Shown here: positions 42,629 through 50,896 of the stretch, in pieces | Position numbering within the stretch: position 1 is the first letter of the stretch | How the letters are laid out: each line of letters starts with the position of its first letter | DNA from: an uncultured Lachnospiraceae bacterium | Lineage (GTDB): Bacteria > Bacillota > Clostridia > Lachnospirales > Lachnospiraceae | DNA: 64,000 bases | NCBI GenBank assembly: GCA_934352055.1 | Contig: CAKRJY010000001.1 | Coordinates: 310,001 to 374,000 of the forward strand | Reading direction: 5' to 3' | Program-made: the position numbers and the translations under genes | Notes under the pieces: model-generated | The model's database searches: none | What the model was told of the DNA's origin: nothing | Seen by the model: only the letters and a program-made list of their open reading frames with translations

Positions 42629-43003
42629 GGGTATGGAACAAAAAATCACATACTCATACCCAGGCACATGCGGCGGCATGGGTATGAAACACAGAAATGC
42701 TAGTGCGATACCCTGTCATCTACGGCAGTATGGGTATGAGACGCAGAAATGCTAGTGTGATACCCTGTCATCTACGGCAGTATGGGTATGAGACACAGAA
42801 ATGCTAGTGTGATACCCTGTCAGCTACGGCAGTATGGGTATGAGACGCAGAAATACTAGTGCGATACCCTGTCATCTGTGGCGGCATGGGTATGGAATGC
42901 GGAAATGCTAGTATGATACCCAGAAATATGAGTCAGCATGGGTATAGAACAAAATATTACATGCTCATACCCAGACATATAAGTCAATATGGATATTGGA
43001 AGA
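42629..43003. repeat. 51/52-bp tandem repeat array, locus 2 (seven to eight units)
   Basis: GGGTAT-G recurs at 42629, 42680, 42732, 42784, 42836, 42888 and 42940, with a degenerate unit at 42991; the period is 51 or 52 bp. Each unit contains GGGTATG, GAAA and GATACCC words in the same order as locus 1 read on the other strand, and the edge units share ATACCCAGA with ATGAGTCAG and GGGTAT. The 52-bp units break any 17-codon frame, which argues against a protein. Confidence 0.88.
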
Positions 43004-43027
43004 GGAAAATTATGTTAAACATAAAAA

Positions 43028-43056
43028 ATCCCCACAGAGAAAATCTCTGCGGGGAT
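43028..43056 (-). terminator. Terminator after the PfkB-type kinase gene
   Basis: ATCCCC-A-CAGAGA / TCTCTG-C-GGGGAT with a 3-nt loop, followed on the minus strand by six T residues. It lies about 100 bp past the kinase stop; the 43057-43153 gap holds nothing else recognisable. Confidence 0.88.
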
Positions 43057-43153
43057 GACATAGTATTTATGTTATATTTTAAAATTCTTAGCCTCGCACT
43101 AAATTCGAACTTCGCCTTCGCTCGTTCTCATTAAGCTGCTTTCGGGCACGTAA

Positions 43154-44251
43154 TTAACGCTGCACGCGGGCTCCAGCACCACCCATGATTGCTTCTACTT
43201 CTTTCTTACTAGCCATAGTTGTATCACCAGGTGTTGTCATAGCAAGTGCACCATGTGCTGCACCATAATTAACAGCCAACTCTGCATCGCCTGTTGTCAT
43301 AAGACCATAGATCAGTCCAGATGCGAAAGAATCTCCACCACCTACACGGTCCATGATTTCAAGTCCCTTGTAATCCTTAGCCTTATGGATTTCACCATCT
43401 GCCCAGCAGATTGCGCTCCAGTCATTTACAGTTGCAGTCTTAACTTCACGAAGTGTTGTAGCAACAGCCTTGAAGTTAGGATATGTCTTAGCTGCTTCGT
43501 TGATCATCTTCTTGTATCCATCAAGGTTGAGTTCCTTTAAGTTCTCATCGTTTCCTTCGATTTCAAATCCAAGACATGCTGTGAAGTCTTCTTCGTTACC
43601 GATCATAACGTCAACATATTTAGCGATTTCCTTGTTCACTTCCTGTGCCTTAGCCTGTCCGCCAATAGCGCTCCACATAGATGGACGGTAGTTCAAATCG
43701 TAAGATACGATAGTACCATACTTCTTAGCAGCCTTAATTGCAGCGATAACAGTCTCGCATGACTGCTCTGAAAGTGCTGCATAGATACCACCTGTATGCA
43801 ACCAACGAGCTCCAAGCTCGCCAAAGATGTAATCAAAATCAAAATCTTCCGGTGTAGCCTTTGCAATTGCAGTGTTTGCACGGTCAGAGCATCCTACTGC
43901 ACCACGGATACCAAATCCACGCTCTGTGAAGTTGATACCGTTACGGCAAATTCTACCAATACCGTCTGTATCCATCCACTTAATTAAAGATGTATCAACA
44001 CCACCCTGAAGGATGAAGTCTTCCATCAACATACCAACTTCGTTGTTAGCAAATGCTGTGATCACACCTGTGTTCATTCCAAAGCATCTACGTAAGCCGC
44101 GGACTACATTGTACTCTCCGCCGCCTTCCCATGCACGGAACTGTCTTGCTGTACGAATTCTGCCTTCGCCTGGATCCAGACGTAACATTACTTCTCCCAA
44201 AGAAACTGCATCAAACTTACACTCATTTGCTGGTCTTAAATTTAAATCCAT
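43154..44251 (-). CDS. PfkB-family sugar kinase (2-dehydro-3-deoxygluconokinase-like)
   Basis: Ribokinase-fold kinase of 365 residues. The N-terminal strand is FDAVSLGEVMLRLDPG, the substrate region WEGGGEYNVVRGLRR, and the PfkB signature 2 DRVGGGDSFASGLIYG near residue 310 includes the catalytic Asp. YDLNYRPSMW near 190 matches KDG kinases, which phosphorylate 2-keto-3-deoxygluconate from pectin or uronate breakdown; other substrates such as fructose are possible because no kdgA or uronate genes are adjacent. AGGAG precedes the ATG. The leader has a 9-bp-arm hairpin (44280-44313) and then the large inverted repeat. Confidence 0.85.
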   Translation of the reverse strand: MDLNLRPANECKFDAVSLGEVMLRLDPGEGRIRTARQFRAWEGGGEYNVVRGLRRCFGMNTGVITAFANNEVGMLMEDFILQGGVDTSLIKWMDTDGIGRICRNGINFTERGFGIRGAVGCSDRANTAIAKATPEDFDFDYIFGELGARWLHTGGIYAALSEQSCETVIAAIKAAKKYGTIVSYDLNYRPSMWSAIGGQAKAQEVNKEIAKYVDVMIGNEEDFTACLGFEIEGNDENLKELNLDGYKKMINEAAKTYPNFKAVATTLREVKTATVNDWSAICWADGEIHKAKDYKGLEIMDRVGGGDSFASGLIYGLMTTGDAELAVNYGAAHGALAMTTPGDTTMASKKEVEAIMGGAGARVQR

Positions 44252-44279
44252 TTTTCTTCTCCTTTTATTTCATCATTAC

Positions 44280-44313
44280 GATGTCTGCCTAGCATTTGCT
44301 TTGCGCAGACATC
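44280..44313 (-). promoter_or_regulatory. Leader hairpin ahead of the PfkB-type kinase gene
   Basis: GATGTCTGC / GCAGACATC arms, 9 bp, with an inner AGC/GCT pair, 29 nt ahead of the kinase start. A TATACT -10-like box lies just upstream on the minus strand. It could be a 5'-UTR stabiliser or operator. Confidence 0.5.
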
Positions 44314-44399
44314 TTATTCTACAAACCTTACATGATGGAGTATAACACGAAATTTGAACCTTGTTTTACTTTTCCCCTAACACCACAACTTGTGCAATG

Positions 44400-44924
44400 T
44401 TTTCCACAAAATTTGCAATCCGAACCTCGCAAAAGCATCCGCATAGCAGACACTGCCACAGAGGACGGTGGGCTTTCACAAAACCGTCGTTTCCAAAAAA
44501 AGCAGATTTGCTTTATTTATTAAAACCGTCTTTGCAAAATTCTACAACTTCGCAGGATGATGTTCGCCTTCTACAGATATGCATGCAGAATGCATTAGAG
44601 TTTCTTAGGACTTGCCGATACACTGTCAACGCGGGTACATGGACGTACCCGTGAGACGCAACCGAACAAGGACGTTCGTTTGCGTCGGTTGACATAATAT
44701 ATATGATAACAAGCAAGTCCTTAGAAACTCTTATAAAGGATGCCCTGCATATCTGTAGTAGGCGGACACATCCGCGAAGCAGTAGAAGCTGCGCAAAGGA
44801 CAGTTTCATAACGCAAATCTACTTTTCGGAAACTCACGTATTTTGTTCAAAAGTCCACAGTCCTCTGTGGCAGCGCCTGCTATGCATGACTTCTGGTATA
44901 TCCAGATTGCAAAATTTGTGAAAA
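44400..44924. repeat. Long imperfect inverted repeat (about 520 bp) with branched centre
   Basis: The two halves of this gene-free stretch are reverse complements over about 220 bp each, with small bulges. Matching pairs include 44405-44420 with 44905-44920, 44441-44466 with 44860-44885 (GCATAGCAG and CTGCCACAGAGGAC), 44571-44583 with 44746-44758 (CTACAGATATGCA, perfect) and 44598-44615 with 44713-44730 (GAGTTTCTTAGGACTTGC, one mismatch). The centre (44625-44693) folds as a stem GTCAAC/GTTGAC carrying two hairpins. Mismatches counted by eye more often become G-U pairs on the minus strand. It may be a structured RNA or a palindromic mobile element. Confidence 0.85.
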
Positions 44925-44950
44925 AAAGAGCTGCCCAAGTTGGACAGCCC
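44921..44950 (-). terminator. Terminator after oppA
   Basis: On the minus strand GGGCTGTCC-AACTT-GGGCAGCTC pairs over 9 bp with two G-U pairs and is followed by seven T residues. It ends exactly where the large inverted repeat begins. Confidence 0.88.
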
Positions 44951-44979
44951 TTTGAAAAATTTTATAAATTTCCTACGGA

Positions 44980-46617
44980 TTACTCAGCAAGATCAGCGTA
45001 CATGAAGTACCAGTATCCGTTAGATGCATGCCATGCACCTGTAACCTTGTCGCTCATGAGATAGAAATCATTGTAGTAAGCAACTGGGATACATGCAGCA
45101 TCATCCATAAGGATATCTTCTGCTTCGTGAAGTGCTGCAGAACGCTCTGCTGTGTCTGTAGTTGTTCTAGACTTCTCGATTGCTGCATCGAATTCAGGGT
45201 TGCTGTACTTACCATCGTTGTTACCATTGTCTGTTGTGAACAGTTCAAGGATGTTAGATGGATCAGAGTAGTCACCTACCCAACCATTACGAGATGACAT
45301 GTAATCACCGTTACGACGCATTGGTGTGAAGGAAGCCCATTCTACGATTTCTACATCAACATCAATACCAAGTTCGCCCCAAGCCTTCTGTAAGTACTCA
45401 GCAACTACCTTATGATATCCTGCATCGTTGGTAGAATATGTAATCTTTGGAATTCCCTTTCCGTCAGCGTATCCAGCTTCTTTCAAGAGATCCTTTGCTT
45501 TCTGAAGGTTTGCATCATAATCTGTTGTGCTGATATATTCCTTACCGCCATTAGCGTTCTCAGAGAAATCAGAACCATCTGTATCTTTCCATCCTGGTCC
45601 TACAAGATTACCAGCTGCTGTGTATGTTCCCTGCATCAAAGTGTTAGCAACATAGTCACGATCGATAGCAAGTGAAAGTGCCTGACGAACCTGCTTGTTG
45701 TTAAATGGCTCTTTCTGAAGGTTCAAGCTCAAGTAGTATGTTCCGATGATTGGCTCTACATGGAACTCATCATTATCCTTAAGTGAAGGAATCTCTTCTG
45801 TAGGAACATCCTTGATCATCTGACATTCACCTGTCTGGTATGCGCTGTATGCAGCATTTGAATCTTCGATCAAGTTGAACTTGATTCCGTCTAACTTAAT
45901 AGAATCAGCATCCCAGTAATTAGGATTCTTCTTCATTAATACATAAGATCCTGGAACCCATTCAGCTACGTAGAAAGGTCCGTTAGAAATGTAAGTATCT
46001 GCTTCTGTTGCCCAAGCATCACCATTTGCTTCGATTGTTGCCTTCTGAACTGGGTTCAATGTAGCAAATGCTGCAATAGATTCGAAGTATGGGCATGGAT
46101 TTGCAAGATGTACAACAAATGTCTTGTCATCCTTTGCTTCAACACCAAGCTTTTCGATGTCTCCAGCTACTGCCTCATCATATCCTTCAACCATTCCAAG
46201 TACTGTCTCAGCATATGGAGCAGCTACGTTAGGATCGCAGACACGCTGCCAGCTGTAAACGAAATCTTCTGCTGTCAAATCAGAACCGTCTGACCACTTA
46301 AGACCATCTCTTAAATGGAATGTGTAGGTAAGTCCGTCATCAGATACTTCCCACTTTTCAGCCTGTCCAGCTTCTGGATCGCCATTCTCATCGAGTTTCA
46401 AAAGACCCTCGAATGCGTGTAAGATCATCTCACCACCGTCGATTGCGGAGTTAAGTGCTGGATCAACTGTTTCTGGATCTGGACCAGTCTGAACAGATAA
46501 AATCTTTTCTTCTGATGAAGCACTAGACTTCTTACCATCTCCTGAAGATGATCCACATGCTACAAGACCTACTGTCATTGCAGCAACGAGTAATAAGGAA
46601 ATCACTCTCTTTTTCAT
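44980..46617 (-). CDS. oppA: Oligopeptide ABC transporter substrate-binding lipoprotein
   Basis: Extracellular peptide-binding protein (SBP family 5) of 545 residues, anchored through a lipobox: signal MKKRVISLLLVAAMTVGLVAC with Cys21 as the lipidated residue, followed by a Ser/Gly/Lys linker. Family 5 features include PDPETVDPALN, YTFHLRDGLKWSDGSDLTAEDFVYSW near residue 95-120 and QALSLAIDRDYV near 310. It is last in oppBCDFA, separated from oppF by 110 bp with a hairpin that may raise oppA mRNA stability; SBPs are usually needed in excess. AGGAGG precedes the ATG. Confidence 0.95.
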   Translation of the reverse strand: MKKRVISLLLVAAMTVGLVACGSSSGDGKKSSASSEEKILSVQTGPDPETVDPALNSAIDGGEMILHAFEGLLKLDENGDPEAGQAEKWEVSDDGLTYTFHLRDGLKWSDGSDLTAEDFVYSWQRVCDPNVAAPYAETVLGMVEGYDEAVAGDIEKLGVEAKDDKTFVVHLANPCPYFESIAAFATLNPVQKATIEANGDAWATEADTYISNGPFYVAEWVPGSYVLMKKNPNYWDADSIKLDGIKFNLIEDSNAAYSAYQTGECQMIKDVPTEEIPSLKDNDEFHVEPIIGTYYLSLNLQKEPFNNKQVRQALSLAIDRDYVANTLMQGTYTAAGNLVGPGWKDTDGSDFSENANGGKEYISTTDYDANLQKAKDLLKEAGYADGKGIPKITYSTNDAGYHKVVAEYLQKAWGELGIDVDVEIVEWASFTPMRRNGDYMSSRNGWVGDYSDPSNILELFTTDNGNNDGKYSNPEFDAAIEKSRTTTDTAERSAALHEAEDILMDDAACIPVAYYNDFYLMSDKVTGAWHASNGYWYFMYADLAE

Positions 46618-46674
46618 ATTTTTTCCTCCTTAAATATGGGCAGTTTCTTTTGTACTGCCAGATTTATATAAACA

Positions 46675-46697
46675 CTGCGAGGGGAAAAACCTCGCAG
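46675..46697 (-). other. Hairpin between oppF and oppA
   Basis: Perfect arms CTGCGAGG / CCTCGCAG with a 7-nt loop, extended by AAAC/GTTT across one mismatch. No T-run follows on the minus strand, so it is read as a processing or stability element in the opp transcript. Confidence 0.6.
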
Positions 46698-46727
46698 GGT
46701 TTACCATAATGTAAACGTCGCTTCCCA

Positions 46728-47717
46728 CTATTGTACTGCGTCAAGATTATGACATGCAGCATAATGTCCAGGAGAAATCTCCTTGAATTCAGGAACTTCC
46801 TGTGCACACTGTTCTGTGGCATATGGACATCTGGTACGGAAACGGCATCCGGAAGGTGGATTTAAAGGACTTGGTACATCCCCTTCCAAAACAATACGTT
46901 TACTCTGTCTTGCAATCTTTGGATCTGCAATTGGAATTGCAGAAATCAAACTCTTTGTATATGGATGAACCGGATGTGTTGTCAATTCATAACTGTCAGC
47001 CAGTTCGACCATTCTTCCTAAATACATAACACCGATTCGATCCGAAATATGCTTTACTACAGATAAATCATGTGCGATGAAGAGATATGTCAGCCCCATC
47101 TCTTTCTGCAAATCTTCAAACATGTTGATAACCTGCGCCTGAATAGAAACATCCAATGCGGAAATAGGTTCATCACAGACAATAAATTCTGGATTTACTG
47201 CAAGTGCTCTTGCAATACCAACACGCTGTCTCTGTCCACCGGAAAATTCATGTGGATAACGGTTCGCATGTTCAGAGTTTAATCCAACTTTACGAAGCAT
47301 GTCAATAATTAATTCATATCTTTCCTGTTTGTTTGCTGCAAGATTATGTGTATCGATTGCTTCACCAACGATATCTCCTACCGTCATACGTGGGTCCAGA
47401 CTGGCGTATGGATCCTGGAATACAATCTGCATTTTCTTACGATATGGGAGCATCTGTGCCCACTGATTCTTTTCTACATCAAATACTACGTCTCCGTCAT
47501 ATGTAAAACGTCCGCCTGTTGGCTGATACAAACGCAACAGTGCACGACCTGTGGTAGTCTTACCACATCCAGACTCACCTACGAGACCAAGTGTCTCACC
47601 ACGATTGATGCTAAAAGAAACATCATCTACCGCCTGAATGTACTTTTTATTCTTACCATGTCCTCCTGCTGGAAAGTACTGACGCAAATGTTCTACTTCG
47701 ATAAATTTATCACTCAT
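46728..47717 (-). CDS. oppF: Oligopeptide ABC transporter ATP-binding protein OppF
   Basis: ABC ATPase of 329 residues. Walker A is GLVGESGCGKTTTGRALLRL near 43, the Q-loop IVFQDPYASLDPRMTVG, the signature FSGGQRQRVGIARALA near 160, Walker B EFIVCDEPISALDV and the H-loop FIAHDLS. The C-terminal oligopeptide/dipeptide transporter domain carries four cysteines in GCRFRTRCPYATEQCAQE, as in OppF/DppF proteins with an iron-sulfur-like motif. The start at 47717 has AAGGGAG upstream and overlaps oppD by 8 bp; an in-frame upstream Met lies inside oppD and is not used. Confidence 0.95.
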   Translation of the reverse strand: MSDKFIEVEHLRQYFPAGGHGKNKKYIQAVDDVSFSINRGETLGLVGESGCGKTTTGRALLRLYQPTGGRFTYDGDVVFDVEKNQWAQMLPYRKKMQIVFQDPYASLDPRMTVGDIVGEAIDTHNLAANKQERYELIIDMLRKVGLNSEHANRYPHEFSGGQRQRVGIARALAVNPEFIVCDEPISALDVSIQAQVINMFEDLQKEMGLTYLFIAHDLSVVKHISDRIGVMYLGRMVELADSYELTTHPVHPYTKSLISAIPIADPKIARQSKRIVLEGDVPSPLNPPSGCRFRTRCPYATEQCAQEVPEFKEISPGHYAACHNLDAVQ

Positions 47718-48714
47718 TTGCTTCTCCCTTCTCCATGGCTTCTTTCTGATTGAGCCAACATTGTGTATAGTGAACATCATCAAACTGGGTTACCGGTGGC
47801 ATCTCGCGCAGACAAATCTTCATACAAGATTCGCAACGAGGGGCAAATGGACAACCTGCAGGTGGATTCAACAAATCCACAGGTGTTCCTTCGATTGGAA
47901 CCAGTCTTTCATGTTCTTTTGTATCCAGTCTTGGGATAGAACGAATCAATCCCTTTGTATACATATGATGTGGACGATAGAAGATATCATCCGTCGTACC
48001 ATATTCAATAATTCTACCTGCGTACATAACGGCAATACGGTCACACATAGATGCAACTACACCAAGGTCATGTGTAATCATAATAATTGCCATACCAAGC
48101 TTGTCCTTCAGTTCCATCATAAGCTCAAGAATCTGTGCCTGAATGGTAACATCAAGTGCTGTCGTAGGTTCATCCGCAATCAATAACTTCGGTTCACAAG
48201 CAAGCGCGATTGCAATCATAACACGCTGTCTCATACCACCGGAAAGCTCATGCGGATACTGTTTTAATCTCTTATCCGGCTCATTGATACCAACAAGCTC
48301 TAATAATTCTTTTGCACGGTCGTATGCCTGCTTTTTATCTTTGTCTGTATGCAGACGGATAACTTCCATAATCTGGTTACCAATCGTATAAACCGGATTC
48401 AAACTGGTCATTGGATCCTGGAAAATGATAGAGACTTCTTTACCGCGAATCTTGCGCATCTCCTTTTCGCTCATGTTCTCGATTTCATGACCATTAAACT
48501 GAAGTGTACCACCCATAAGCTTACCTGGATGTGCTGTAAGTCCCATCAAGGAGTATGCTGTAACGGATTTTCCGGAACCGGATTCTCCAACGATACCAAG
48601 GACTTCGCCTTCCTTCAAATGAATGGATACATCGTTAAGCGCTTTTACTTCTCCTGCCGGAGTAAAAAAGGAAAGACGCTCATTTTTTATATCTACCAAA
48701 TATTCTTCTGCCAT
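47710..48714 (-). CDS. oppD: Oligopeptide ABC transporter ATP-binding protein OppD
   Basis: ABC ATPase of 334 residues that pairs with OppF. Walker A is GIVGESGSGKSVTAYSLMGL, the Q-loop IIFQDPMTSLNPVYTIG, the signature LSGGMRQRVMIAIALA, Walker B LLIADEPTTALDV and the H-loop MITHDLGVV. The C-terminal domain contains GCPFAPRCESCMKICLRE, the paired cysteine cluster found in OppD/DppD. It is 14 bp after oppC and overlaps oppF by 8 bp. Confidence 0.95.
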   Translation of the reverse strand: MAEEYLVDIKNERLSFFTPAGEVKALNDVSIHLKEGEVLGIVGESGSGKSVTAYSLMGLTAHPGKLMGGTLQFNGHEIENMSEKEMRKIRGKEVSIIFQDPMTSLNPVYTIGNQIMEVIRLHTDKDKKQAYDRAKELLELVGINEPDKRLKQYPHELSGGMRQRVMIAIALACEPKLLIADEPTTALDVTIQAQILELMMELKDKLGMAIIMITHDLGVVASMCDRIAVMYAGRIIEYGTTDDIFYRPHHMYTKGLIRSIPRLDTKEHERLVPIEGTPVDLLNPPAGCPFAPRCESCMKICLREMPPVTQFDDVHYTQCWLNQKEAMEKGEANE

Positions 48715-48728
48715 TTTGCGTCCCCTTT

Positions 48729-49775
48729 CTAATTCTTCAACTTCGGATCAAATGCATCACGAAGTCCATCACCTAACAGGTTAAAGCTCAAAATAATCAA
48801 ACTGATTGCAACAGCCGGGATGAACAACAGATATGGATATGTTCCAATACCATTGATTGCATCACTTGCCAGACTTCCCAAAGAAGGAAGTGGAACTGCA
48901 ACACCCATACCGAGGAAACTCAGGAAACTCTCTGTAAAAATAGAGGATGGAATCTGCAGTGTTGTTGTAACAATCAAAGTACCAATACAGTTTGTAAGCA
49001 AATGCTTTTTGATGATCTTGCGGTTGCTGACACCAAGAGCTCTTGCTGCTGTAACATATTCGCTTTCCTTTAACATAAGGATCTGGCTTCGTACCATACG
49101 TGCCATACCTACCCAATATAAGAGTGCGAATACAATGAAGATACTGATGAGGTTTGTACCTACGACCTGTACCCACTTAAATCCAGGCGCATTTGCCAGA
49201 TTGTTCAGCGGATCTTTCAAAGCGAAAGATAAAAGTACGATCAAAAGTACATCCGGAACCGTATAAATAATATCGACGATTCTCATCATGATCAGATCGA
49301 CCCAGCCGCCAAAGAATGCTGCGATGGAACCATAGATAGAACCAATCACAAGAATAATAGCGGTAGCAATCAAACCAACCAAAAGTGAAATACGGCTACC
49401 CATCATAACACGGATGGCATAGTCACGTCCCATCTTATCCGTACCAAACACATGCGGGAACACAGATTCTCCGGCATCAATTTTTGCCTGCTCATCTGCT
49501 GAATATGTAAATGGTGCAAGGTTGTTTGCGCCCTTGATCTGCTGATCATAGGAATATGGATAAAATGATGGCACAATAAATGAGAAAATCATAACCAAAA
49601 TGATAACAACGATAGATACCATTGCCACTTTGTTCTTTCTCAATCTGCGGAAACCGTCTTTCCAGAAACTAACGCTTTCTCGCATGATGACCTGACTCTG
49701 TTTTTCCTCCTCAGATGCAGGGAGAAAATCATCAGGATTTAAATCTAACTGAAAACTTAATGGATTCTTATTCAT
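48729..49775 (-). CDS. oppC: Oligopeptide ABC transporter permease OppC
   Basis: Inner-membrane permease of 348 residues. An N-terminal cytoplasmic arm (about 1-45) leads to TM1 (VAMVSIVVIILVMIFSFIV), a large outer loop, and five further helices. The EAA-type cytoplasmic loop that docks to the ATPases is ESEYVTAARALGVSNRKIIKKHLLTN near 240-265. It sits 10 bp after oppB and 14 bp before oppD. Confidence 0.95.
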   Translation of the reverse strand: MNKNPLSFQLDLNPDDFLPASEEEKQSQVIMRESVSFWKDGFRRLRKNKVAMVSIVVIILVMIFSFIVPSFYPYSYDQQIKGANNLAPFTYSADEQAKIDAGESVFPHVFGTDKMGRDYAIRVMMGSRISLLVGLIATAIILVIGSIYGSIAAFFGGWVDLIMMRIVDIIYTVPDVLLIVLLSFALKDPLNNLANAPGFKWVQVVGTNLISIFIVFALLYWVGMARMVRSQILMLKESEYVTAARALGVSNRKIIKKHLLTNCIGTLIVTTTLQIPSSIFTESFLSFLGMGVAVPLPSLGSLASDAINGIGTYPYLLFIPAVAISLIILSFNLLGDGLRDAFDPKLKN

Positions 49776-49785
49776 TTCTTTCTCC

Positions 49786-50703
49786 TTACTTGAGCGTAAT
49801 ACGTGGATCGATCAGTTTGTACACAATATCTACTACCACATTCATCACGATGATCAATGTAGCAAGGAAAATGGTGGTTCCCATAATCAATGTGTAGTCA
49901 CGTCCCTGGATGGCACCGATAAACTCACCGCCAAGTCCCGGAATCGTAAAGATCTTCTCAACAACGAAACTTCCGGTTACTGTGTAAGCAAGCATTGGTC
50001 CTACATAAGTAACAACCGGTAAAATAGCATTACGAAGTGCATGCTTAAATAACTGTACTCTACCGGAAAGACCCTTTGCCTTTGCTGTACGCATGTAATC
50101 CTGTCCTAATACATCAAGCATAGAAGAACGCATCAGTCGCATAATATATGCTGTCGGATAAAATGCCAGTGCTGCAACCGGCATGATATAGTGCTTCCAG
50201 GAACTAAGTCCCATCGTAGGAAGTACCCGGAATTTTACACCGAAGAAATACATCAAAACGGTACAGATAACGAAACTCGGTACCGCAATACCCATTGTGG
50301 ATATAACACTAATCAAACTATCGAGGAACTTGCCACGCTTCAAAGCAGCGATACTTCCAAGCAGTACCCCAAGTATCAGGGAAACCAATACAGAAATCCC
50401 ACCAATCTTTGCAGATACCGGGAACTTCGCCTGAATGATACCTGCGACGGTACGTCCTCTCTGTTTTAAGCTGTCACCAAAATCTCCGTGAGCTACCCCT
50501 GTAATATAAGTGACATACTGCTCACCTAATGGCTTATCCAAGCCATACTTTGCTTCAAGCGCTGCTGTTGCCTGTGGGCTGATGGCCTTCTCTGAAAGGA
50601 ATGGTCCACCCGGAACCATATTCATCAGGAAGAATGTCAATGTGGCTACTGCCCAGATTGTTACAATTGCAAGCGCTATTCTCTTTACAACGTACTTTAA
50701 CAT
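49786..50703 (-). CDS. oppB: Oligopeptide ABC transporter permease OppB
   Basis: Inner-membrane permease of 305 residues with about six helices. The N-terminal MLKYVVKRIALAIVTIWAVATLTFFLMNMVPGGPF is the standard OppB/DppB start. The EAA loop is DVLGQDYMRTAKAKGLSGRVQLFKHALRNA near 205-230, followed by VEKIFTIPGLGGEFIGAI. It is first in the oppBCDFA operon; GGAAGGAG precedes the ATG. An extended -10 promoter lies at 50797-50825. Confidence 0.95.
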   Translation of the reverse strand: MLKYVVKRIALAIVTIWAVATLTFFLMNMVPGGPFLSEKAISPQATAALEAKYGLDKPLGEQYVTYITGVAHGDFGDSLKQRGRTVAGIIQAKFPVSAKIGGISVLVSLILGVLLGSIAALKRGKFLDSLISVISTMGIAVPSFVICTVLMYFFGVKFRVLPTMGLSSWKHYIMPVAALAFYPTAYIMRLMRSSMLDVLGQDYMRTAKAKGLSGRVQLFKHALRNAILPVVTYVGPMLAYTVTGSFVVEKIFTIPGLGGEFIGAIQGRDYTLIMGTTIFLATLIIVMNVVVDIVYKLIDPRITLK

Positions 50704-50796
50704 CTTGTTAATTTTCTCCTTCCAAGGTAAATCTTAATACCTAAAAAGAACGCAAAAAAGCCTATGTTTCCGCCCCGTTGCGTTCAATCGAGGGTT

Positions 50797-50825
50797 ATTA
50801 TAGCACAGTGTTGCAGTAAAGTCCA
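50797..50825 (-). promoter_or_regulatory. Likely opp operon promoter
   Basis: Extended -10 TGC-TATAAT with the hexamer at 50797-50802, and a weak -35 TGGACT (50820-50825) at 17 bp on the minus strand, about 95 nt before oppB. A hairpin ATCCGC/GCGGAT (50855-50875) lies just after pepT, without a T-run. Confidence 0.6.
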
Positions 50826-50896
50826 TAATGTTTTTGTTTCTCTCCGACTTAATGGACACATCCGCTTTTTCGCGGATTTACTACATTCTGTGATCA

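Noticed and set aside
42629..43003. A CRISPR array
   Set aside because: The units are nearly identical over their whole length with no unique spacers, and no cas genes are present.
42859..43134. A 91-residue plus-strand frame over the second repeat array
   Set aside because: It spans repeat units and the kinase terminator, has no ribosome site, and the 52-bp units break the frame elsewhere.
44690..44720. A promoter starting at TTGACA just after the branched centre
   Set aside because: No -10-like hexamer lies 16-18 bp downstream; the TATGAT present is only 7 bp away.
44361..44921. Three small frames inside the long inverted repeat
   Set aside because: They follow from the palindrome, lack ribosome sites and cross stem positions; structured DNA or RNA explains the region better.
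50850..50880. A fragment of the long inverted repeat near pepT (shared GGACACATCCGC)
   Set aside because: A 12-bp match is expected by chance when comparing about 500 bp with both strands of 64 kb.
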